Positions 1 to 4,886 of a DNA stretch of 10,037 nt are shown here, in pieces. The translations under genes and the position numbers were made by a program. The stretch is from the NCBI GenBank assembly GCA_021286885.1, contig JAJTBM010000073.1, positions 1 through 10,037 on the forward strand, given 5' to 3'. The notes below the pieces were generated by a model that had not been told where the DNA came from, searched no databases, and worked only from the letters and a program-made list of their open reading frames with translations. Each line of letters begins with the position of its first letter. Position 1 is the first letter of the stretch. The DNA is from Rhodocyclales bacterium. GTDB taxonomy: Bacteria > Pseudomonadota > Gammaproteobacteria > Burkholderiales > Rhodocyclaceae.

Positions 1-71
1 GCGGTGGCCTGGGCCAGGCCGGCACTCATCAGGAGCGCGGCCAGCAGCGAGCGAAGGAAGGGAAGCTTCAT
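1..71 (-). CDS. N-terminus of a secreted protein (gene runs off the window)
   Basis: Only the first 23 codons are in the window. The start ATG is at 71 (minus strand), preceded by a good GGAG Shine-Dalgarno about 6 nt upstream. The peptide is a typical Sec signal peptide: basic n-region (MKLPFLR), a hydrophobic core rich in Leu and Ala, then a signal peptidase I site after Ala-Gln-Ala at about residue 22. The product is therefore exported to the periplasm or envelope. It lies 51 nt downstream of the ubiquinone hydroxylase gene on the same strand and may be co-transcribed with it. In several betaproteobacteria, as I recall, the gene beside this hydroxylase encodes the periplasmic disulfide isomerase DsbC. 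That would fit a signal peptide, but nothing of the mature domain is visible, so identity is not assigned. Confidence 0.6.
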   Translation of the reverse strand, partial: MKLPFLRSLLAALLMSAGLAQAT

Positions 72-122
72 GAAATCTCCAGAAGGCGGATTAGGGGTGG
101 ATGTGAGAGGCGGCGCAAGGGC

Positions 123-1286
123 TCAGAAATGGCCCGAAACGGCATAGCGCACCAAACTGTTACGTAAGACCGGGAACTGGTTGGTAAGGTTCAGCCCCAG
201 GTTGCGCAGCCCGGCCAGCAGCGGGTTGGCCGGCTTGAACAGGCGATTGAGCCCGTGGGTAGTGTATTGGAGCAGGGCGGTTTCTTCGGCCCGGGCCCGG
301 GCGTAGGCCCGCAGCAGGCTCAGGTCGCCCGGATCGCGCCAGTCGGGCAGATCGGCCAGCTGGGCGGCCAGGGTACGGGCATCCTGGTAGCCCAGGTTGA
401 TGCCGTGCCCCGACAGCGGGTGAATCGCATGGGCCGCGTCGCCAATGAGGGCGAGGCGTGGGCGTACCACTTCATTCACGCGCATCAGGCGCAGGGGGAA
501 GGCGGCGGCAGGGGTGATGAGTTCCAGTTCTCCGAGGCGGAAGCCGCCGGCCTCAGCGACCCGGGCACACAGGGCTTCGGGGGGCAGGGCGACAAGTTCG
601 TCGGCCAGCGCATCGGGGGCCGACCAGACCATGGACATCTGCTGGTCGGGCAGGGGCAGATAGGCCAGCACGCCATCCGGGCGGAACCACTGGAAGGCGG
701 TGTCGCGGTGGGGGAGGGCGCAGCGGAAGTTGGCCACCACGCCTTTTTCGTCATAGGGAGTGTTGCGCACCTGAATGCCGGCAGCCTGGCGAATCCAGGA
801 TTCGCGCCCGTCGGCCGCCACGATGAGTCGCGCTTCCAGTTGGCGCCCATCCTTGAGGCTCAGGGTGGCGTGGCTTGCGTCCTGCTGCAGGCTGGCGGGC
901 TCGGCCGGGCAGAGCAGGCTCACGTTGTGCTGGCGCTTGATGGTTGCCCACAGCTCATGCTGCATCAGGCTGGATTCGAGTATCCAGGCCAGCTCGCGCA
1001 GTCCGCAGTCGTAGGCCGAAAAGTCGAGCCGCCCGCCGCTGTCGCCGTGGATTTCCATGTCGTAGACCGGCGCCATGCGGCTGCGGTCCAGGTGCTGCCA
1101 GATCCCAATCTGGCTCAGAAACGCCACATTGGCCTGGCTGATGGCATAGATGCGCGGGTCCCAGCCCTGGGGCCGGGCGGGGGGGCGGCTTTCCACCACC
1201 CCGATCTTGAGCCGGCTGCCCCGGAGGGCGGCGGCAAAGGCGGCACCGGCAAGGCCGGCACCCACAACGAGTACGTCGAATTTCAT
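123..1286 (-). CDS. FAD-dependent ubiquinone-biosynthesis hydroxylase, UbiH/UbiF/VisC/COQ6 family
   Basis: This 387-aa protein belongs to the flavoprotein monooxygenases that hydroxylate the aromatic ring of ubiquinone precursors using O2 and NAD(P)H, acting at the cytoplasmic face of the membrane. Visible motifs are the N-terminal Rossmann dinucleotide motif GAGLAG at residues 9-14, the DG motif in VAADGRESWIRQAAG around 156-170, and the C-terminal GD motif GDAAHAIHPLSGHGINLGYQ at 282-301, which binds the FAD ribityl chain. Length is usual for the family (about 390-400 aa). The ATG at 1286 has an AGGAGAT Shine-Dalgarno 7 nt upstream and the GxGxxG motif sits where expected. Which ring position it modifies (C5, C1 or C6; UbiI, UbiH or UbiF) cannot be told from motifs, so no symbol is given. 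It lies 64 nt downstream of the lipoprotein gene on the same strand. Confidence 0.9.
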   Translation of the reverse strand: MKFDVLVVGAGLAGAAFAAALRGSRLKIGVVESRPPARPQGWDPRIYAISQANVAFLSQIGIWQHLDRSRMAPVYDMEIHGDSGGRLDFSAYDCGLRELAWILESSLMQHELWATIKRQHNVSLLCPAEPASLQQDASHATLSLKDGRQLEARLIVAADGRESWIRQAAGIQVRNTPYDEKGVVANFRCALPHRDTAFQWFRPDGVLAYLPLPDQQMSMVWSAPDALADELVALPPEALCARVAEAGGFRLGELELITPAAAFPLRLMRVNEVVRPRLALIGDAAHAIHPLSGHGINLGYQDARTLAAQLADLPDWRDPGDLSLLRAYARARAEETALLQYTTHGLNRLFKPANPLLAGLRNLGLNLTNQFPVLRNSLVRYAVSGHF

Positions 1287-1350
1287 GGCTGATCTCCTGC
1301 GCCGGGATTGTGCCGGAGGGCGCAGGGGAAGTCACCCGCTTGCAGGCGGG

Positions 1351-1854
1351 TTAGCGTGGGGCTGGAGGCGGTGGGGGGTAGTAATACACCGGGGCGCCTG
1401 GGGTGTAGCTGTTGTAGCTGCGATAACTGCCATGACTGCGGGTGTACTGGGCCGGGAGCTGGTTGCCCTTGGCGTACATGCACTGCTGATAGGCTATGTC
1501 GTAGCGGTGCTGGCCATCGTAGCCGCTGTAGCTGGTTTGCGAGGCGCCATGGGCGCCGCCGATCAGTAGGCCCGCGCCGGCACCCGCCGCTGCGCCGTTG
1601 TGTCCGCCCAGCAGGGCGCCGGCTGCGGCGCCGACGGCGGTGCCCACGACGGCACTGTTGACCGCGTCCCGGTTGGACTGATCCGCGGTATTGCCGATGG
1701 ATTGGGCTGCAAAATCCCGGCACAGCCGGTCTTCGGCCACAAAAACCTCAAAGGGCTTGCCCGGCGCCGGCATTACCGCCACCTGGGGCCCGGTGGGTAC
1801 GGTGGCGCAGGCGGTCAGCAGGGCAAGCGGGAGCAGGCAGAGCATGCGCTTCAT
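1351..1854 (-). CDS. Glycine-zipper outer-membrane-type lipoprotein, function unknown
   Basis: The 167-aa product starts with a lipoprotein signal peptide ending in the lipobox Leu-Thr-Ala-Cys (residues 13-16), so Cys16 should be acylated and the protein anchored in the envelope. A glycine/alanine-rich segment at about residues 66-103 has the GxxxG/GxxxA spacing of the glycine-zipper (YMGG-like) family, which can form membrane-associated helices. The C-terminal third is Tyr- and Ser-rich and ends in a run of prolines before Ala-Pro-Arg. Two cysteines besides the lipobox (45 and 125) flank the zipper. The start ATG at 1854 is preceded by TAAGGAG, whose TAA is the stop codon of the upstream gene, implying translational coupling. 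The specific function is not known. Glycine-zipper lipoproteins are usually linked to envelope integrity, which is only a family-level expectation here. Confidence 0.8.
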   Translation of the reverse strand: MKRMLCLLPLALLTACATVPTGPQVAVMPAPGKPFEVFVAEDRLCRDFAAQSIGNTADQSNRDAVNSAVVGTAVGAAAGALLGGHNGAAAGAGAGLLIGGAHGASQTSYSGYDGQHRYDIAYQQCMYAKGNQLPAQYTRSHGSYRSYNSYTPGAPVYYYPPPPPAPR

Positions 1855-1865
1855 GGTGGCACTCC

Positions 1866-2282
1866 TTACGGGGTGGTGCGGGTTGCGGGGGCGGGCGGGA
1901 CGGCGGGTACCGCGCGCCAGCCTTCGGGGCAGCTTTCCACATACGGGTAGTAGGCCCGGGCGCTATCGCAGTAGTACCAGCTTTGAGCCTGGGGTTGGGG
2001 GGCGGGCTGGACGACGATGGGCTCGGGTTGGGGTTGAACCACGACGGTGGCGGGGTAGGCCGGATAGACCGGGCGACTGTCCATATAGAGCCAGGTGGCA
2101 CCAATGGCCGCGGGCACCCACCACCAGCCCAGGCGACCATCGTGATGGCGGTAATGCCAGCCACCTCCCGGGCCGGGGCCCGGACGATAGCCGCCCCGGT
2201 CGGCCTGGGCGAGGGGGGCGGCGAGCAGGGTGGCGCCGGTGAGCAGTGCGATCAACAAGCGGGATGCGAGGGTGGTTCTCAT
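1866..2282 (-). CDS. Small secreted Pro/Tyr-rich protein with a conserved-looking C-terminal Cys motif, function unknown
   Basis: This 138-aa protein has a clear Sec signal peptide (hydrophobic core at about residues 8-24, likely cleavage after Ala-Gln-Ala at 27). A Gly/Pro/His-rich stretch follows (30-50). Next is a short Trp-rich hydrophobic patch (WWWVPAAIGATWLYM, 53-67), then a Val/Gln/Pro-rich linker (79-100), then a compact C-terminal block WYYCDSARAYYPYVESCPEG (102-121) with cysteines 105 and 118 that could form a disulfide in the periplasm. I recall similar Tyr-Tyr-Cys...Cys-Pro-x-Gly-Trp C-termini in uncharacterised betaproteobacterial exported proteins, but I cannot assign a function. 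The ATG at 2282 has a GAGGAGA Shine-Dalgarno 8 nt upstream. It is the first gene of the minus-strand group, and its stop lies 11 nt from the next start. Confidence 0.75.
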   Translation of the reverse strand: MRTTLASRLLIALLTGATLLAAPLAQADRGGYRPGPGPGGGWHYRHHDGRLGWWWVPAAIGATWLYMDSRPVYPAYPATVVVQPQPEPIVVQPAPQPQAQSWYYCDSARAYYPYVESCPEGWRAVPAVPPAPATRTTP

Positions 2283-2495
2283 GTTCGTGTCTCCTCGAAA
2301 GGGATGAGGCTATTTCATCCCATCCAACGGTAAAGATGCGCTAAGGACTACAGCACTGGTTTCCGGATGCGTCCCTAGCCTGAAATTGCAATAAACACTT
2401 ACAAAGCACGGGTTTTTCTGGAGTTTCGCCAGAGTTTTGCCGGATTCTGGTCGGTTTTTTGCTTGCCCTGGTCGGCCAGGGGCGATCAAAGGGGG
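2283..2495. other. Divergent intergenic region between the minus-strand genes and rnpB
   Basis: About 210 nt with no coding region. It must hold the minus-strand promoter, but I found no -35/-10 pair better than chance. The best is a TGnTGTAGT-like extended -10 around 2347-2355 (minus) with a poor -35. Two perfect inverted repeats are visible. One is at 2301-2321, in the leader of the minus-strand gene. The other is at 2466-2481, upstream of the rnpB -10 box. The stretch 2390-2460 is noticeably more AT-rich than the genes around it, with several T runs. Confidence 0.6.
2301..2321 (-). repeat. Leader hairpin upstream of the secreted-protein gene
   Basis: GGGATGA (2301-2307) and TCATCCC (2315-2321) form a perfect 7-bp inverted repeat with a 7-nt loop. 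On the minus-strand transcript it sits just 5' of the GAGGAGA ribosome-binding site of the gene starting at 2282. It could stabilise the 5' end or influence initiation. There is no T tract long enough to call it a terminator. Confidence 0.4.
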
Positions 2496-2501
2496 TATAC
2501 T
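2496..2501 (+). promoter_or_regulatory. -10 box of the rnpB promoter
   Basis: TATACT (2496-2501) is a 5/6 match to the sigma70 -10 consensus and ends 9 nt before the expected first base of RNase P RNA (about 2511), predicting initiation near 2508. No good -35 is seen: the 17-nt-spaced position (2473-2478) reads CGGCCA and lies inside a short inverted repeat. The assignment rests on the -10 match and its position relative to the RNA. Confidence 0.65.
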
Positions 2502-2510
2502 CCGCGCCGG

Positions 2511-2890
2511 GAAGTTCGCCAGGCAATCGCGGTGCTTCGTGCATCGAGGAAAGTCCGGGCCCCATAGAGCAGGATGCCGGCTAACGGCCGGGCGCTATAG
2601 CCTTCGGGTCAAGGCGACGGAAAGTGCAACAGAGAGCAGACCGCCGATGGCCGTTTTACGGATCAGGCAAGGGTGAAACGGTGGGGTAAGAGCCCACCGC
2701 GGACGTGGCGACACGGACGGCACGGTAAACCCCATCCGGGGCAAGGCCAAATAGGGAGGCGATGAGGCTGCTCGCTGAGTCTCCGGGTAGGCTGCTAGAG
2801 CGGCGTGGCAACACGTCGACCAGAGGAATGATTGCCCGGCCAGTCTTGTACTGGCTCGACAAAACCCGGCTTATCGGCGGACTTCCCACT
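2511..2890 (+). ncRNA. rnpB: RNase P RNA (bacterial class A), catalytic subunit
   Basis: This is the ribozyme RNA that, with the RnpA protein, removes 5' leaders from pre-tRNAs. The conserved core elements appear in order: GAGGAAAGTCCGGGC (from 2546), ACAGAGAGCAGACCGCCGAT (from 2629), AGGGTGAAA and GGTAAGAGC (about 2669-2693), GGCACGGTAAAC, GCAAGGCCAAATAGGG, CGGGTAGGCTGCT, and the 3' block CGACAAAACCCGGCTTATCGG. The termini pair as helix P1: GAAGTTCGCC (2511-2520) with GGCGGACTTC (2876-2885), ten contiguous pairs with one G-U, which fixes both ends to within a few bases. P3 is a short hairpin capped by a TTCG loop, unlike the longer enterobacterial P3. The size of about 380 nt matches the class (E. 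coli 377 nt). The exact 3' end is approximate. It has its own promoter and terminator. Confidence 0.97.
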
Positions 2891-2898
2891 TCCGCTTC

Positions 2899-2931
2899 AA
2901 AGCTGTGCGCGGCTGCGCGCAGCTTTTCTTC
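2899..2931 (+). terminator. Intrinsic terminator of rnpB
   Basis: A GC-rich 12-bp stem (2899-2910 with 2915-2926, one T-G wobble) closes on a GGCT tetraloop and is followed by TTTTCTTC. It starts about 14 nt after the P1 helix of rnpB ends, which is where the precursor should terminate. It should largely insulate rnpB from the dcw operon. Confidence 0.85.
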
Positions 2932-3147
2932 ATCTCGGGCGTCACTGGTTGTGCGCCACTGCGGGAATCACTTGTTTTCCTTCGGCCCTTGCGCCTTTTC
3001 CCAGACTTTTTCTGCCGGATTGAAGATGCTGATTCTTCCAGCATTTTGCCTCACCGGGAACCCTCCTTGATTTATAAGCAGATTTCTGTGCCCCCCGGCA
3101 TGTGATCTAAGTGCTTGTGTGCAAAAGAGATTTGCCAATTGCTTGGC
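2932..3147. other. Intergenic region between the rnpB terminator and the mraZ promoter
   Basis: About 215 nt without a credible gene: the ORFs crossing it also run through rnpB or mraZ in wrong frames and lack ribosome-binding sites. A weaker hairpin lies at 3023-3047 (nine pairs including one G-T, 7-nt loop, 3' side ending in TTTT), possibly a back-up terminator. A TATAAG element at 3073-3078 resembles a -10 but has no -35 at proper spacing. Nothing else is recognisable. Confidence 0.6.
3023..3047 (+). terminator. Possible second, weak terminator-like hairpin
   Basis: AAGATGCTG (3023-3031) pairs with CAGCATTTT (3039-3047) over nine positions, including one G-T, with a 7-nt loop. The T run is only four bases and is mostly used in the stem, so terminator activity is doubtful. 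Confidence 0.3.
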
Positions 3148-3176
3148 TTGACCGGGTATGTCTTTTCCTCTAAAGT
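3148..3176 (+). promoter_or_regulatory. Sigma70-type promoter of the dcw operon (Pmra)
   Basis: TTGACC (3148-3153, 5/6 match to -35) is separated by exactly 17 nt from TAAAGT (3171-3176, 4/6 match to -10), predicting a start near 3183 and a leader of about 60 nt before mraZ. The -10 and start site are overlapped by GTGGG boxes, so regulation by MraZ would act directly on polymerase binding. This is the best promoter-like pair found upstream of mraZ. Confidence 0.65.
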
Positions 3177-3199
3177 GGGGCAAAGTGGGTGGAAGTGGG
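3175..3199 (+). promoter_or_regulatory. MraZ operator: three GTGGG boxes at 10-bp spacing
   Basis: GTGGG occurs at 3175-3179, 3185-3189 and 3195-3199, each separated by exactly 5 nt, so all three lie on one face of the helix. MraZ proteins are known to bind tandem TGGG/GTGGG repeats with this period in front of their own gene. The first box begins within the -10 hexamer, and the other two lie just after the predicted start. This fits autoregulation, most likely repression, of the whole cluster. Confidence 0.85.
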
Positions 3200-3244
3200 A
3201 AAAACAGGCAAGGTTGAAGCCTTTCCAAGGTGAGTGGGGGGAGC

Positions 3245-3691
3245 ATGTTTCAGGGGGCTGCAGCGTTGACCCTGGATGCCAAGGGGCGTCTGGCGATGCC
3301 GACGCGTCATCGGAACATGCTGCAGGATCTGGCCGGTAACGCGCTGGTTCTTACAGCCCATCCCCATCGCTGCCTCCTGATTTATCCCGCGCCTGCCTGG
3401 GTACCGATCCGGGACAAGGTTCTGGCCGGCTCCAGTCTTGAACAGCACTCGGCGTTGTTAAAGCGCCTGCTGGTGGGCTTTGCCCGCGACGAGACCCTGG
3501 ATGCCGCTGGACGTGTTCTGATCGCGCCCGAATTGCGTACGTTTGCGCAGCTTGAGAAACAGGTGTTCCTGGTTGGGCAGGGAGATCACTTTGAACTTTG
3601 GTCGGATGCCGGTTGGCAGAAACAGCAGGACGCAATTTTTGCGCTGGGAACCCAACTTCTGCCTGCTGGCTGGGAAACATTGCCGTTGTGA
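3245..3691 (+). CDS. mraZ: Transcriptional regulator MraZ
   Basis: This 148-aa DNA-binding protein of the AbrB-like swapped-hairpin fold heads the dcw cluster. The two diagnostic D-x-x-x-R motifs are present, one per repeat: DAKGR at residues 11-15 and DAAGR at 86-90. They are followed by the family-typical LVGFARDE and [13 protein letters not shown] segments. Length is close to E. coli MraZ (152 aa). The start is set at ATG 3245 because family members begin MF-x-G; an in-frame GTG at 3230 would add five non-conserved residues and lies in the ribosome-binding region. The Shine-Dalgarno AAGGTGA (3227-3233) is rather far from the ATG. MraZ binds the GTGGG boxes just upstream of its own gene and is expected to regulate this operon. 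Its TGA overlaps the GTG of rsmH by 4 nt (GTGA). Confidence 0.95.
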   Translation: MFQGAAALTLDAKGRLAMPTRHRNMLQDLAGNALVLTAHPHRCLLIYPAPAWVPIRDKVLAGSSLEQHSALLKRLLVGFARDETLDAAGRVLIAPELRTFAQLEKQVFLVGQGDHFELWSDAGWQKQQDAIFALGTQLLPAGWETLPL

Positions 3692-4617
3692 CTACCTCTC
3701 CTCATATCACCGTTCTCCTCAACGAGGGCGTCGAAGCCCTGGCTGTCAAACCCGATGGCATTTACGTGGACGGCACCTTCGGACGGGGAGGGCACAGTCG
3801 GGCCATTCTGGCCGGCCTGGGCGCCCAGGGGCGTTTGATCGCCTTTGATCGTGACCCCACTGCAGTTCAGGCAGCAGGGGCCGTTGACCATCCCGGGTTT
3901 GAAATCATTCACGCGCCCTTTTCCTCGTTTCGAGAAGCTCTCGATGCCCGTAGCATCGGTGTGGTAGATGGCGTCCTGCTGGATCTGGGGGTGTCGTCTC
4001 CCCAGTTGGATGAGGCCGAGCGGGGCATGAGTTTCCGCTTTGATGCGCCTCTGGACATGCGTATGGATACCACCCGGGGGACGACGGCGGCCGAATGGCT
4101 GGCCGAGGCGCCCCTGGCTGAAATTACCCAGGTTTTAAGGGAATACGGTGAAGAACGGTTTGCTTACGAGATTGCAAAGGCGCTTGTTGCTGCTCGGGCA
4201 ACAAGCCCTGTTGAAACCACAGGACAACTTGCCGCGCTCGTGGAAAAGGCGGTCCGCACGCGCGAGCATGGGCAGCACCCCGCCACGCGCACCTTCCAGG
4301 CTATACGGATTCGCGTCAATCAAGAGCTCGAAGAACTGTCGCTGATCCTGCCCCAAGTGGTGGAGCGTCTGGCTCCGGGGGGGCGGTTGGCGGTGATCAG
4401 TTTTCATTCTCTGGAGGATCGCATCGTGAAACGTTTCATGCGCGATGAATCCCGGCCGCCCCAGTTGCCGGCGCGTCTGCCGGTGCGGGCGGCTGACCTT
4501 CCCAAGCCGCGTCTGGGGCTGGTGGGCAAGGCGGTGCGTCCGTCCGATGCCGAGGTGGCGGCCAACCCGCGCTCCCGGAGCGCGGTGTTGCGCATCGCCC
4601 AGAGAATGGAGTGCTGA
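3688..4617 (+). CDS. rsmH: 16S rRNA (cytosine(1402)-N4)-methyltransferase RsmH (MraW)
   Basis: This SAM-dependent enzyme N4-methylates C1402 in the decoding centre of 16S rRNA in the cytoplasm. The 309-aa protein (E. coli 313) shows the family motifs: [13 protein letters not shown] at 7-19, SAM-binding motif [12 protein letters not shown] at 27-37, FDRDP at 53-57, [12 protein letters not shown] at 97-108, [14 protein letters not shown] at 201-214 and [15 protein letters not shown] at 236-250. The start is GTG at 3688, overlapping the mraZ stop by 4 nt. The open frame extends further upstream but only through mraZ, and family proteins begin a few residues before the HxxVLL block. No strong Shine-Dalgarno precedes the GTG, so translation probably depends on coupling to mraZ. 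A perfect 9-bp inverted repeat lies inside the gene at 4182-4206. Confidence 0.96.
   Translation: MTTSPHITVLLNEGVEALAVKPDGIYVDGTFGRGGHSRAILAGLGAQGRLIAFDRDPTAVQAAGAVDHPGFEIIHAPFSSFREALDARSIGVVDGVLLDLGVSSPQLDEAERGMSFRFDAPLDMRMDTTRGTTAAEWLAEAPLAEITQVLREYGEERFAYEIAKALVAARATSPVETTGQLAALVEKAVRTREHGQHPATRTFQAIRIRVNQELEELSLILPQVVERLAPGGRLAVISFHSLEDRIVKRFMRDESRPPQLPARLPVRAADLPKPRLGLVGKAVRPSDAEVAANPRSRSAVLRIAQRMEC
4182..4206 (+). repeat. Perfect inverted repeat inside rsmH
   Basis: GCTTGTTGC (4182-4190) and GCAACAAGC (4198-4206) form nine contiguous base pairs with a 7-nt loop within the coding region. No T tract follows, so it is not a terminator. It may be chance, or a local mRNA structure. Confidence 0.35.
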
Positions 4618-4622
4618 TTGTG
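4608..4622 (+). promoter_or_regulatory. Ribosome-binding site that sets the ftsL start at GTG 4620
   Basis: GGAG (4608-4611) lies 8 nt before the GTG at 4620, an ideal spacing. It overlaps the alternative in-frame GTG at 4611, which would then have no ribosome-binding site. The rsmH stop (4615-4617) lies between the Shine-Dalgarno and the start, so terminating ribosomes are positioned to re-initiate. Confidence 0.7.
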
Positions 4623-4886
4623 GCCCGGTTAACCGGATTCCTGCTGGCCTTGGCCATTCTGTGCAGCTTGGGCGTTGTGGCGTCCCAGCATCAGGCGCGC
4701 AAGTTGTATGCCGCCATGGAGCTGGAACAACAGAACACCCAGCAGCTGGACGAAGAATGGGGGCGGCTGCAGATTGAACAACGTACCTGGGCAGGTCATG
4801 CCCGCGTTGAGAAGCTTGCGCGGGAGCGGCTGTTGATGAAACAGCCTGTTCCAGGACAGATCCTCTTGCTGGAGGAGCGGCCATGA
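4620..4886 (+). CDS. ftsL: Cell division protein FtsL
   Basis: FtsL is a small bitopic inner-membrane protein that forms the FtsQLB complex with FtsB and FtsQ and helps activate the septal synthase FtsW-FtsI. The 88-aa product (from GTG 4620) has a very short cytoplasmic start (MARLTG), one membrane segment at about 6-22, and a periplasmic helix at about 23-70 with coiled-coil-like hydrophobic spacing. The segments ASQHQARKLY (21-30) and WAGHARVEKLARERLLM (57-73) are typical of betaproteobacterial FtsL as I know it. The family is short and poorly conserved, so context (rsmH-ftsL-ftsI) is a major part of the evidence. A start at GTG 4611 would add three residues, but the ribosome-binding site favours 4620. 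It begins 2 nt after rsmH and overlaps ftsI by 4 nt (ATGA). Confidence 0.92.
   Translation: MARLTGFLLALAILCSLGVVASQHQARKLYAAMELEQQNTQQLDEEWGRLQIEQRTWAGHARVEKLARERLLMKQPVPGQILLLEERP

Noticed and set aside
255..1292. A 345-codon plus-strand frame opposite the hydroxylase gene
   Set aside because: It is antisense to a gene with complete FAD-binding motifs, and its translation is a low-information Gly/Gln/Val-rich shadow.
1334..1351. A 6-bp hairpin (ACCCGC/GCGGGT) at the end of the lipoprotein gene
   Set aside because: It has no T tract in either direction, so it is not a convincing terminator, and the hydroxylase gene continues on the same strand.
2283..2400. A minus-strand promoter for the envelope genes
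   Set aside because: Candidate -10 elements lacked a matching -35 at 16-18 nt, and no pair stood out enough to annotate.
2762..3070. An open frame starting inside rnpB
   Set aside because: It begins in the conserved 3' part of RNase P RNA, crosses the terminator and has no ribosome-binding site.
3230..3244. A GTG start five codons upstream for mraZ
   Set aside because: It would add MSGGS before the family-typical MFQG start and lies within the Shine-Dalgarno region.
4611..4619. A GTG at 4611 as the ftsL start
   Set aside because: The only good Shine-Dalgarno (4608-4611) overlaps it, and the product from 4620 begins with the MARL seen in related FtsL proteins as I recall them.
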